A stretch of 12,158 nt of DNA from CAZBBC01 sp964489835 (lineage in GTDB: Bacteria > Calditrichota > Calditrichia > JAJRVZ01): contig CAZBBC010000139.1 in the NCBI GenBank assembly GCA_964489835.1, positions 1 through 12,158 on the forward strand, in the 5' to 3' direction. The translations under genes and the position numbers were made by a program. This document shows positions 1-6,780 of the stretch, piece after piece (position 1 is the stretch's first letter; each line of letters starts with the position of its first letter). Under the pieces are notes generated by a model that saw only the letters and a list, made by a program, of their open reading frames with translations, had not been told where the DNA came from and did not search any database.

Positions 1-63
1 TACACGGATTACACGGATTACACGGATTACACGGATTACACGGATTACACGGATTACACGGAT
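1..63. repeat. Tandem array of seven identical 9-bp units
   Basis: Seven consecutive perfect copies of tacacggat start at the first base of the window, followed by a degenerate copy (ttttacggatt) to about 74. The window edge cuts the array, so the true copy number is unknown. There is no spacer between units, so this is not a CRISPR array. The reverse complement of the unit core (atccgtgt) recurs at 175-182, so the array looks like the expanded left arm of a larger imperfect palindrome. Confidence 0.95.
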
Positions 64-425
64 TTTTACGGATTATTTTTTTGTCCTTGGATTATTCGTC
101 TATGCCGGATCAAATGATTGACTGACACTGATTTACAAGGATTAAAATTAATATAATAATAATTTTTAAATGAAATCCGTGTGAGTCTGCGCCTGATCCG
201 GCTGCGACGGAAAATCTGTGGACTATTTTTTCTTTGTTTGTCCCGATTCATCGGGACGCTATGATTAGATCAGGTTAATAAAAAGTATTGATTTATTCTA
301 CAAATTAAAAAGAAATATTGGCCAACAACAATATACATAAAAACTGATTGCATCAAAACAGTGCCTTCTTTATTTTAAGCCTCATCCGTTTATTTATTCA
401 TATTTAATTACAGAGGGAGGGATCT
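64..425. repeat. Repeat-derived non-coding spacer with inverted repeats
   Basis: No convincing gene is seen here. The stretch holds pieces of an imperfect palindrome: gccggatca at 104-112 is matched by tgatccggc at 194-202, and acggat words on the left are matched by atccgtgt at 175-182, around an AT-rich core at about 143-172. A block at 210-279 recurs in the spacer at 5195-5257 and contains a small hairpin (tcccgat, tc, atcggga at 241-256). The rest, about 280-412, is AT-rich and presumably holds the promoter of the downstream barrel gene, but no promoter boxes can be assigned with confidence. Confidence 0.7.
413..420 (+). promoter_or_regulatory. Ribosome binding site of the beta-barrel gene
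   Basis: The purine run gagggagg lies 5 nt before the ATG at 426. It is a strong Shine-Dalgarno site and fixes this start. A closely similar site precedes the gene at 5306. Confidence 0.8.
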
Positions 426-983
426 ATGCGTACGTTTTTAAATCTAATCATTATTTTTGTTTTGTTAAGCACATTCATCTCATCCGGACAGGCCCAGAAT
501 CAGGAATGGAACTTAAATTTTAAGGGAGGAGTCCTTTTCCCCGGCACTGTGAGCATTGAGGGTTTCGAGGTGGATACCGAAACGGGATGGATCTTTAATG
601 TAGCTGGCGATGCCATGGTCGCAGAGAAATTATCCATGGGCGGGTACTTTTTTTATGCCGGTACCTCGGAAGAAATATCCGGAGAGACGGCTAATATTAT
701 GAGTATCGGGGGTACGTTAAAAGGACGTTTTACCCTGCGAAGCGGTACTCAGATCCGCCCGGGGGTAATCTTTGCCTATCAAACCACTACCGGTGATGTC
801 TTTGATGATGTAAAAGGCTTGAACATTGGTTTTACGGGAGAGGTTGCGTTTCCCCTGGGAAATAACCGGGCCATTGTAGGAGAACTGGGATTTACTTCTC
901 AACCATCGGGTGGCAATGAGGATGCGGATGTTACTTGGGCGCCAATACTATATATTACCATCGGTTATGAATTTGGGGGATAA
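426..983 (+). CDS. Small secreted outer-membrane beta-barrel-like protein
   Basis: The 185-residue product begins with a classical signal peptide: a charged MR start, a hydrophobic stretch at about 4-19, and a cleavage site near GQAQ at residues 21-24. The remainder is rich in Gly, Thr and aromatic residues with alternating hydrophobic positions and short turns, for example FNVAGDAMVAEKLSMGGYFF around residues 57-76. It ends in a strand-like segment (YITIGYEFGG). This pattern is typical of small OmpX/opacity-type eight-stranded barrels, but no family-specific motif was recognised. It most likely sits in the outer membrane; its role is unknown. A strong ribosome binding site supports the start and a hairpin terminator follows directly, so it is probably monocistronic. 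Confidence is good for export, moderate for the barrel fold and low for any function. Confidence 0.8.
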   Translation: MRTFLNLIIIFVLLSTFISSGQAQNQEWNLNFKGGVLFPGTVSIEGFEVDTETGWIFNVAGDAMVAEKLSMGGYFFYAGTSEEISGETANIMSIGGTLKGRFTLRSGTQIRPGVIFAYQTTTGDVFDDVKGLNIGFTGEVAFPLGNNRAIVGELGFTSQPSGGNEDADVTWAPILYITIGYEFGG

Positions 984-991
984 GAATTGAA

Positions 992-1022
992 AAAAAGGCT
1001 GATTATAAAAATCAGCCTTTTT
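992..1022. terminator. Bidirectional intrinsic terminator
   Basis: A 13-bp perfect stem (992-1004 with 1010-1022) encloses the 5-nt loop ataaa. A-rich on one side and T-rich on the other, it can act as a rho-independent terminator on both strands. It lies 9 bases after the barrel gene stop and between two convergent genes, as expected for a shared terminator. Confidence 0.9.
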
Positions 1023-1060
1023 CACTCCTGGAGGTCACAAAATTAAAGGTGCTGCGTGTT

Positions 1061-1417
1061 TTACATGGTTTTCATATAATTTTTGCAGTTTTCATGAAGA
1101 TGAAAAATACCGGCATACAGAGGGTAGAGTAATTCAGATCTCTTGACACAAGCCATAAATTGTTTAAAACTTTTTAGGGTCCACCGTTCAAAAGTAAAAA
1201 TTGTATTAAGAACCAGGAATATTCTATCATAATCTCCGATCATGGCCAGTTCTTCACAGAGCGCGAGAAGAACGGCTGGTTTTTCTACTTTTAAATCACC
1301 GCAATCGTTGCTTGAAATATAAAAATCTGCAAACGAGAGTACACTCCCTCCCCTCGAAAGATAATATTCGAATGAATTGAGCATTTCAAGATTTGGTGGT
1401 ATTTCTTGTGTTTTCAT
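1061..1417 (-). CDS. Hypothetical protein, 118 residues
   Basis: This minus-strand frame starts at 1417 and encodes a soluble, mainly helical-looking product with no signal peptide, no membrane helix and no recognised motif. It contains four cysteines (near residues 39, 54, 89 and 110) that do not form a paired metal-binding motif. The gene converges on the barrel gene and would share the terminator at 992-1022. No clear Shine-Dalgarno sequence precedes the ATG; the upstream sequence is AT-rich. In favour of a real gene are its length in an otherwise gene-free stretch, a normal-looking amino-acid composition and a sensible terminator position. Against it are the missing ribosome binding site and the lack of any recognised family. 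No function is proposed. Confidence 0.55.
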   Translation of the reverse strand: MKTQEIPPNLEMLNSFEYYLSRGGSVLSFADFYISSNDCGDLKVEKPAVLLALCEELAMIGDYDRIFLVLNTIFTFERWTLKSFKQFMACVKRSELLYPLYAGIFHLHENCKNYMKTM

Positions 1418-1900
1418 AATAATAAAACTTTTAATTTTATCTTCTCAATATTTATAATCGTCATTACCGAATAAAACTTCACTTTTATTTTAATCTAATT
1501 TATCGACCCTCATTTTCCATTTTTTCTCGTCCGTGAGGTGAGGGAAATCCCCCGGACTCTGATTGATCCTATTGCCCCTAACGATACCCGTGAGGGTCGG
1601 GCCAGGAACAGAAGAATTGAATTCTTTAGAATAAAATATCTGCCATATTATGTACTCAAAAAAGGTTTTCTGACCGATCGGTAATTACCCGGGAATTTAT
1701 ATCATTTACTTTATATGATACATACTATTCAATAATAAATCTATGAAATAAATCACAGGAAAAAATTTAATACCATAACATCTCATCAAAAATTTTTAAT
1801 TGAGGTGCGAATAATATTCGTCAGGGATGAAAATAATTCGTATTTTAGTACACGATAAACTGAAAAACACAATGAAAATCCAAAAAATGATGAGGTATCC
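1418..1900. other. 483-bp spacer with small palindromes
   Basis: No gene is seen. It lies between the divergently transcribed hypothetical gene and the CmoA-like gene, so both promoters should be here. Visible structures are an imperfect GC-rich hairpin at about 1531-1556 (gtccg paired with cggac), a perfect 10-bp palindrome accgatcggt at 1673-1682, and AT-rich inverted repeats such as tatcat paired with atgata near 1700-1723 and cgaat-aat-attcg near 1808-1820. Any of these could be an operator, but none matches a specific regulator that I can name. Confidence 0.5.
1673..1682. promoter_or_regulatory. Perfect palindrome accgatcggt, possible operator
   Basis: This 10-bp self-complementary sequence lies about 220 bp upstream of the CmoA-like gene in an AT-rich setting. 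Its symmetry resembles half-site arrangements bound by dimeric repressors such as the TetR family. No regulator gene is present in the window, so the assignment is speculative. Confidence 0.25.
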
Positions 1901-2626
1901 ATGCCACAGGATAAAATTTTTCGTGTAAAAAAGGATTTAATCAGTGATTTTGATTTTGGGAAAAAGACTGCCGGTGTTTTTGACGACATGTTAAGCCGGT
2001 CGGTACCTTTTTATGCTGAGATACAGCGAATGACAGCGGAAATGGCAGAATATTTTTCTGTAGAAAATACGAATCTTTATGACTTGGGTTGTTCGACCGG
2101 TGAAACATTTATATACCTGGATGAGAAGATCCCGAAGGACGTGAAGTTCATTGGTGTTGATTCATCTGAAGAGATGCTGGAGAAAGCAAGAAAAAAAATG
2201 GAAAGTGCAAATATTTCGCACAAATTTGAGCTGATCCATTCTGATTTAAATCAAGGGGTTATGATTGAAAATGCCTCGGTGGTGATCATGACCCTGACCC
2301 TACAATTTATACGACCGTTATTCCGAGAGAAACTGGTAAGAAGTATTGCCGAAGGCATTAACGAGGGTGGCATTTTTATACTTGTCGAAAAAGTACTGAG
2401 TACTAACTCACTCATAAACAGATTGTTTATTAAATTGTATTATGACTTCAAAAAACGCAGTGGTTATAATGAACTGGAAATCACCCAGAAACGGGAAGCA
2501 TTAGAAAATGTACTGATCCCCTACCACTACGATGAAAACAAGAAACTATTGCTGGATAACGGATTTAAAGACTGTGATTGTTTCTTTAAATGGTATAACT
2601 TTTGCGGAATGCTTGCGGTGAAATAG
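1901..2626 (+). CDS. cmoA: CmoA-like carboxy-S-adenosyl-L-methionine synthase
   Basis: CmoA converts SAM and prephenate to carboxy-SAM (Cx-SAM), which CmoB uses to carboxymethylate 5-hydroxyuridine at tRNA wobble position 34. This 241-residue product is close to the usual length of about 247. It carries the family hallmarks: VFDDMLSRSVPFY at 26-38, the SAM-binding YDLGCSTG at 60-67, the acidic VDSS at 86-89, ENASVVIMTLTLQF at 123-136, and YDFKKRSGYNELEITQKR at 181-198 followed by ENV. Arg198 aligns with E. coli Arg199, which contacts the Cx-SAM carboxylate and separates CmoA from ordinary methyltransferases, so true Cx-SAM binding is likely. The start has an upstream gaggt. No CmoB follows; a membrane methyltransferase and a sulfatase do. 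Family membership is secure; a tRNA role is assumed from the family, not shown by context. Confidence 0.88.
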   Translation: MPQDKIFRVKKDLISDFDFGKKTAGVFDDMLSRSVPFYAEIQRMTAEMAEYFSVENTNLYDLGCSTGETFIYLDEKIPKDVKFIGVDSSEEMLEKARKKMESANISHKFELIHSDLNQGVMIENASVVIMTLTLQFIRPLFREKLVRSIAEGINEGGIFILVEKVLSTNSLINRLFIKLYYDFKKRSGYNELEITQKREALENVLIPYHYDENKKLLLDNGFKDCDCFFKWYNFCGMLAVK

Positions 2627-2720
2627 CATACCCACATTGGTTGAAACTAATGAATCTGACCATTAACCACGAAATCGAATGTTAAGTTTTGAATCATCCA
2701 CTGAAAAAGAGAGTTTCTTT

Positions 2721-3458
2721 ATGAAAAATATATTTATTAGTCTTGGCAAATTATTTTTTAAGTACCGTGATGGTTTATTTCCGTTCATATACATCATTCT
2801 GTTGCTGTTTATTCGCCCGGGTTTGTTTTTAGGGGATGCTCAATTGGACAGATATATATGTGCCGCTGGTATTTTAATCCTATTGGCTGGCCAGACATTT
2901 AGAATTATGGTTATTGGGTTTGCCTACATTGAACGGGGTGGACGAGGAGGTAAGGTTTTTGCGGAATCTCTTGTAAAGACGGGTTTTTTCGCCCATGTGC
3001 GAAATCCTATGTATGTTGGTAATTATCTGATAGTTATCGGGCTTGTAATGCTATACGGAGCTCTGGAGGCCTATTTATTTATTCTGCCATTTTTTCTCCT
3101 GGTATATTACTCGATTGTGATAAATGAGGAGACCTATTTAAGGGATAAGTTTGGCCAAGAATATGAACATTATGCTGCTAATGTAAACAGATTTGTACCT
3201 GATTTCAGGGGGATCGGGAAATCGTTAGAAACGTACAAATTTAACTGGTTAAAAGTATTGAGAAAAGAATACGGCAGTATATTTTTTATAACCTGTGCCT
3301 GGCTATCCATTATTATCTGGAAGGATATTACCATTTTTGGATATGACCAAAAACAACCCGAAATTAATATGTTGTTGATGCTGTTTATTCCGGTTGTCCT
3401 ATTTTATGTAACAACTTTATATTTAAAACTACGGGGACACCTGGATAAGGGTTTATGA
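2721..3458 (+). CDS. ICMT/PEMT-type integral membrane methyltransferase
   Basis: The product (245 residues from this start) resembles the isoprenylcysteine carboxyl methyltransferase / phospholipid methyltransferase group, which uses SAM within the membrane. The hallmark VRNPMYVGN is at 93-101, and the conserved tail starts with NEETYL at 135-140, then FGQEYEHY and VNRFVP to residue 160. Hydrophobic segments lie at roughly 18-38, 44-68, 98-115 and 116-134, with two further helices after the domain at about 185-200 and 216-234. The ATG at 2721 is preferred because gagag lies just upstream; an in-frame ATG at 2679 would add 14 polar residues and lacks a ribosome binding site. The substrate cannot be read from sequence. 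The stop overlaps the sulfatase start, and the gene follows the CmoA-like gene by 94 bp with no visible terminator. Confidence 0.8.
   Translation: MKNIFISLGKLFFKYRDGLFPFIYIILLLFIRPGLFLGDAQLDRYICAAGILILLAGQTFRIMVIGFAYIERGGRGGKVFAESLVKTGFFAHVRNPMYVGNYLIVIGLVMLYGALEAYLFILPFFLLVYYSIVINEETYLRDKFGQEYEHYAANVNRFVPDFRGIGKSLETYKFNWLKVLRKEYGSIFFITCAWLSIIIWKDITIFGYDQKQPEINMLLMLFIPVVLFYVTTLYLKLRGHLDKGL
3455..3458 (+). promoter_or_regulatory. ATGA stop/start overlap (translational coupling)
   Basis: The methyltransferase stop (TGA, 3456-3458) overlaps the sulfatase ATG at 3455. A second in-frame ATG follows at 3458. The arrangement implies co-transcription and probably coupled translation of the two genes. 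It also explains why the sulfatase has no strong ribosome binding site of its own. Confidence 0.8.
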
Positions 3459-4924
3459 TGAAATCCGGTTTTTCCAGAAGACAATTTATTACTCATTCAA
3501 TCGGTGGTGCTTTAGGTCTATTATTGCAGAGTTCTTGTGGTATTAATAATCAAAAACCCAATATCGTATTTGTATTTGCTGATGAATGGCGTGCCCAGGC
3601 GACCGGATATATGGGTAACAAAGAAGTCATAACCCCCCATTTAGATACACTGGCATCGGAAAGTATCCTTTTTAAAACCGCTGTCTCCGGTTGTTCGGTA
3701 TGCAGCCCGTATCGTGGGAGTCTTTTAACCGGCCAATATCCTCTTACCCACGGCGTATTCTATAATGATAAACCCTTGCGAGAGTCTGCTGTCACGATTG
3801 CGAAATTATTCAAAGCATCAGGATATGATACCGGGTATATCGGAAAATGGCATCTTAATGGTCATGATAAAAAAACCGCACGATCGGTCGGTCGGTGCTC
3901 ACCGGTACCAAAAGCAAGACGTCAGGGTTTTGATTTCTGGAAAGTAAGAGAATGTACCCATGATTACAATCATTCCTATTACTTTGATGAAAATAATGAC
4001 AAGCATTTTTGGGAAGGATATGATGCTATTGCTCAAACGCGAGAAGCCCGGAAATACATAACCGCCCATACTTCCAAAAACCCATTTATGCTTTTTCTTT
4101 CCTGGGGACCTCCTCATGATCCTTATCAGACGGCACCGGAGAAATATCGGGCTAAATTCAACAATCATCATAAAATCACGCTTCGTCCAAATGTACCCAA
4201 GTCTGATGCTGATATCGCCCGTAAAAAAATTGCCGGGTATTATGCACATATTGCTGCTCTGGATGACTGTATCGGTGAATTAATAGATACGATTCGGGAA
4301 TGTGGTATTGAGGAGAATACTATATTTATTTTTACTTCTGATCACGGCGATATGCTTCATTCCCATGGAAAAACGAAAAAACAGAAGCCATGGGATGAAT
4401 CTATCTTAATACCTTTTATCTTGCACTACCCGGCTCTTCATGATAAAAAAGGAAAAGTTATCACAACTCCTATTAATACACCCGATATTATGCCTACTTT
4501 ATTGGGATTGTGTGGAATAGATATCCCTGATACCGTTGAGGGAAAAGATTATTCTAAATTACTGTATGATACAGATGATACGATAGATAATGCTGCATTA
4601 ATCATGTGTCCGGTACCATTTCACCAATGGAATTACAGGAACGGCGGAAAAGAGTATCGGGGAATAAGAACATCTCGCTATACCTATGTACGTGACCGGG
4701 AAGGTCCGTGGTTATTATATGATAATCAATTAGATCCTTATCAGATGGATAATCTGGTAAACAAAGCAGATTATGCCGTTTTACAACAGAAGCTCGAAAA
4801 TATTTTGACAGAAAAGCTAAAATCTACTCACGATAAATTTTTATCCGGTGATCAATATATGAAACAATGGGATTATGAGTGGGATGAGAATGATTCACCG
4901 GATCCCGAGCTAATAAAAAATTGA
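3455..4924 (+). CDS. Tat-exported Cys-type sulfatase (S1 family)
   Basis: This 489-residue arylsulfatase-type enzyme should hydrolyse sulfate esters, probably on a glycan, in the periplasm. The N-terminus has a twin-arginine signal (SRRQF at 7-11, then a hydrophobic stretch) ending in LLLQSSCG, a weak lipobox that might anchor it as a lipoprotein. The catalytic signature CSPYRGSLLTG starts at Cys83, the residue oxidised to formylglycine. Other family positions visible are Asp43 in VFADEWR, GKWHLNG with Lys131 and His133, PPHDPY with His221, and SDHGDM with Asp296 and His297, followed by KPWDES with Lys311. The length is normal for the family. No maturase (FGE or anSME) is encoded in the window, so activation must come from elsewhere. 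The DEWR form and absence of substrate-specific signatures leave the substrate open; phosphonate monoester hydrolases share the same fold and motif and remain an alternative. Confidence 0.9.
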   Translation: MMKSGFSRRQFITHSIGGALGLLLQSSCGINNQKPNIVFVFADEWRAQATGYMGNKEVITPHLDTLASESILFKTAVSGCSVCSPYRGSLLTGQYPLTHGVFYNDKPLRESAVTIAKLFKASGYDTGYIGKWHLNGHDKKTARSVGRCSPVPKARRQGFDFWKVRECTHDYNHSYYFDENNDKHFWEGYDAIAQTREARKYITAHTSKNPFMLFLSWGPPHDPYQTAPEKYRAKFNNHHKITLRPNVPKSDADIARKKIAGYYAHIAALDDCIGELIDTIRECGIEENTIFIFTSDHGDMLHSHGKTKKQKPWDESILIPFILHYPALHDKKGKVITTPINTPDIMPTLLGLCGIDIPDTVEGKDYSKLLYDTDDTIDNAALIMCPVPFHQWNYRNGGKEYRGIRTSRYTYVRDREGPWLLYDNQLDPYQMDNLVNKADYAVLQQKLENILTEKLKSTHDKFLSGDQYMKQWDYEWDENDSPDPELIKN

Positions 4925-4950
4925 CCCACCCCGTCTCGCTATGCTCAAAA

Positions 4951-4985
4951 CCTCTCCCTGTCCGGCGAAGCCGGACAGGGAGGGG
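4951..4985. repeat. Strong GC-rich hairpin, 16-bp stem
   Basis: Bases 4951-4966 pair with 4970-4985 around the loop gaa, with a single G-U pair. It begins 27 bases after the sulfatase stop. No T-run follows on the plus strand, so it is not a canonical intrinsic terminator, though it may stall polymerase or protect the transcript 3' end. The flanking aggggctgggggagggt has the look of a dispersed intergenic repeat. Confidence 0.8.
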
Positions 4986-5079
4986 CTGGGGGAGGGTCAG
5001 CAATTAATTCTTTGTTTGCAACCAACGGTTGCGGTATGCTATTATGGGCAAAAACTGTGTTATTTCCGCTGCGGCGCCA

Positions 5080-5095
5080 TGCCTGCCGGCAGGCA
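5080..5095. repeat. Perfect 16-bp palindrome
   Basis: The sequence tgcctgccggcaggca equals its own reverse complement. Similar cctgcc/ggcagg palindromes are recurrent small intergenic elements in many environmental genomes. A related GC palindrome (gcccgcc-gac-cggcggg) occurs at about 9383-9401. Confidence 0.85.
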
Positions 5096-5294
5096 GGGAT
5101 CGCCGGGGCGATTAGCAAAATTTTTACAAACTGAATATATTCATTTAACGCAGAGACCGCAGAGATTTTTTTATAGTACATTTTTTTAATTCGTGAAAAT
5201 TTGTGGACTATTTTTTTTGTTTGCAGCATTGCTGTGGTATAAATCGATCAGATTAATTCTCTATTTCGATAAATTCAATCTTATTTAAAATAAA

Positions 5295-5302
5295 AGGGAG
5301 GG
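5295..5302 (+). promoter_or_regulatory. Ribosome binding site of the fucose-isomerase-like gene
   Basis: The run agggaggg ends 3 nt before the ATG at 5306 and fixes this start. It is nearly identical to the site preceding the gene at 426. Confidence 0.8.
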
Positions 5303-5305
5303 ATT

Positions 5306-6760
5306 ATGTGTGGCTTATGTGATTCAGACAATATAAAACGTCGTGATTTTATTAAAACCGTGGGTGTACTATCCGCCGGTATTCCTCTGGCTAATGCGTC
5401 CACTCTGTTTGGTTCATTTCCAGGAGTACCTCGAAAGCAAAAACAAATCCCGACAGTCTGTGGGGCTTTTATCTATCCACCCAGCGCAACACTTAAAAAG
5501 GAAGGTTATTACAGCTGGCCCGGTTCCGGGTTTGACGCCGAAGGAAGGCAAAAACAATACATGTCAAGCATTCAGGCAATGGAAACTAAAATTGGAATGC
5601 ACATCCAAATGGAGAAAAATCCTCTGGATACGGAAGCTGATGTTACCGGATTTATTCAAAAAGTAAAACAAAAAAATCCTGATGGACTGCTTTTAATACC
5701 TTTTAAAAAGCTTCACTGGGATCGGGTGGTGCGGATCACTGAGGAAATCAAGGTTCCTACGGTAATTTTGGCAACCATGGGCGTCTTACTGATGCCGCAT
5801 GTTAGAAAGGTTAAATACAAACCGGGCATATATATGATCAGTTCTCAGAACAATCTGGACGCGGTCGAAAAAGGGATGAAAATGATCCACACCGGTCGGC
5901 GGATGAGGGACAGTGTGATCATTAATATCACAGGAAATGAAACTCTGGAAGATACCGTGCCAATCATCGGAACAACGGTACGTACGATTCCCCATCAGCG
6001 GTTTTATGATGCTTTTAAGCATATGCCAAGGACAGCGGAAGTTGAAAAACTGGGTAAGGACTATATAAAAAATGCCGTGCGCATCGTTGAACCTACCAGG
6101 GATGATATTTTAGAAGCGGCTAAATCTTATTTTGTTTTTAAGCAGTTGATTGAGGAGGAGCAGGCTGATGCGGTCATGATGAATTGCCTGCCCGGATTGA
6201 AACATCCGCATCAGCATGTGCCGCCGTGCATGGGATTTATGAATTTGAGGGATGAGGGTATTCCCATGGGCTGCGAATCTGATTTGGACGCTACACTGAC
6301 GATGATGCTCGAGCAATACCTGTTCAACCGTCCCGGATTTCAGCATAATCCGTCGGTGGATACAGAAAAAAACTACTATTTTGGTGCCCATTGTGTGGCA
6401 CCAAGTAAGATGAACGGACCCGACAGTCCACCGGAATCTTATATCCTTCATAGCCATGCAGAAGCCGGTTGGGGTGCGGTGCCCAGAGTATTGATGAGTA
6501 AAGATCAGGAAGTAACAATAGCCAAATATCTATCTTCGCAAGAGGGCAAAAAACCACAACTTCTGCTTTATTCCGGAAAAATTATTGGCTGTCCACCGAT
6601 ACCGCCTACGGGAGGATGTCGCACAAATGTCGAGACAACTATCAATGAATTAGAGGATGTTGCCCAGCTTAAAGGTCACCATTTATGTATGATCTATGGT
6701 AATTATGTAAAGGAGATGAAAACCTTCTGCCAGTTATATGATATAGAGGTGGTGGTCTGA
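5306..6760 (+). CDS. Tat-exported L-fucose-isomerase-like protein
   Basis: The 484-residue product resembles the L-fucose/L-arabinose isomerase superfamily, Mn-dependent aldose-ketose isomerases that are normally cytosolic. Supporting segments are the central GCESDLDATLTMML at 322-335 (Glu324 a likely metal or catalytic residue), YYFGAHCVAPSKMNG at 357-371, ILHSHAE at 380-386, GGCRTNVET at 436-444, and a C-terminal GHH at 457-459 followed by YGNYVKEMKTFC. Unlike classical FucI it starts with a twin-arginine signal (KRRDFIKTVG at 11-20, then VLSAGIPLANAS), so export as a folded, metal-loaded protein is expected. Two cysteines (CGLC, residues 2-5) precede the signal. It is shorter than classical FucI (about 590), so it belongs to a distant subgroup whose reaction is not known to me. 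The glycosidase gene follows after 20 bp, implying one operon. Confidence 0.72.
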   Translation: MCGLCDSDNIKRRDFIKTVGVLSAGIPLANASTLFGSFPGVPRKQKQIPTVCGAFIYPPSATLKKEGYYSWPGSGFDAEGRQKQYMSSIQAMETKIGMHIQMEKNPLDTEADVTGFIQKVKQKNPDGLLLIPFKKLHWDRVVRITEEIKVPTVILATMGVLLMPHVRKVKYKPGIYMISSQNNLDAVEKGMKMIHTGRRMRDSVIINITGNETLEDTVPIIGTTVRTIPHQRFYDAFKHMPRTAEVEKLGKDYIKNAVRIVEPTRDDILEAAKSYFVFKQLIEEEQADAVMMNCLPGLKHPHQHVPPCMGFMNLRDEGIPMGCESDLDATLTMMLEQYLFNRPGFQHNPSVDTEKNYYFGAHCVAPSKMNGPDSPPESYILHSHAEAGWGAVPRVLMSKDQEVTIAKYLSSQEGKKPQLLLYSGKIIGCPPIPPTGGCRTNVETTINELEDVAQLKGHHLCMIYGNYVKEMKTFCQLYDIEVVV

Positions 6761-6765
6761 TTATT

Positions 6766-6772
6766 AGGGAGA
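6766..6772 (+). promoter_or_regulatory. Ribosome binding site of the glycosidase gene
   Basis: The purine run agggaga lies 8 nt before the ATG at 6781, within the 20-bp gap after the isomerase-like gene. It supports the chosen start and expression from a shared transcript. Confidence 0.7.
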
Positions 6773-6780
6773 ATTTTTCT

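Larger units (their letters stand above)
4925..5305. repeat. Palindrome-rich non-coding spacer
   Basis: No gene is supported here, although both strands stay open for 80-95 codons. Contents in order are the 16-bp-stem hairpin at 4951-4985, a perfect 16-bp palindrome at 5080-5095 (tgcctgccggcaggca), a short tandem word repeat at 5148-5164 (cgcagagac/cgcagagat), and a block at 5195-5257 that repeats the one at 210-279. The open frames arise from these repeats and have no ribosome binding site or protein-like composition. Confidence 0.75.

Noticed and set aside
1..63. CRISPR array
   Set aside because: Units are 9 bp, perfectly adjacent and without spacers, and no cas genes are present.
66..251. 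Minus-strand frame of 61 codons
   Set aside because: It lies wholly in repeat-derived sequence, is very rich in Arg and Lys, and has no start signal.
2679..2720. Upstream start for the membrane methyltransferase
   Set aside because: The 14 extra residues are polar, lie before the conserved region, and are not preceded by a ribosome binding site.
3885..3896. Three tandem cggt units in the sulfatase gene as a phase-variation tract
   Set aside because: Three copies are too few for frequent slippage and the reading frame is intact.
4941..5229. Open frames on both strands in the spacer after the sulfatase gene
   Set aside because: They translate palindromic repeats, with PAGRQG- and PACRQA-like peptides typical of such elements, and have no ribosome binding site.
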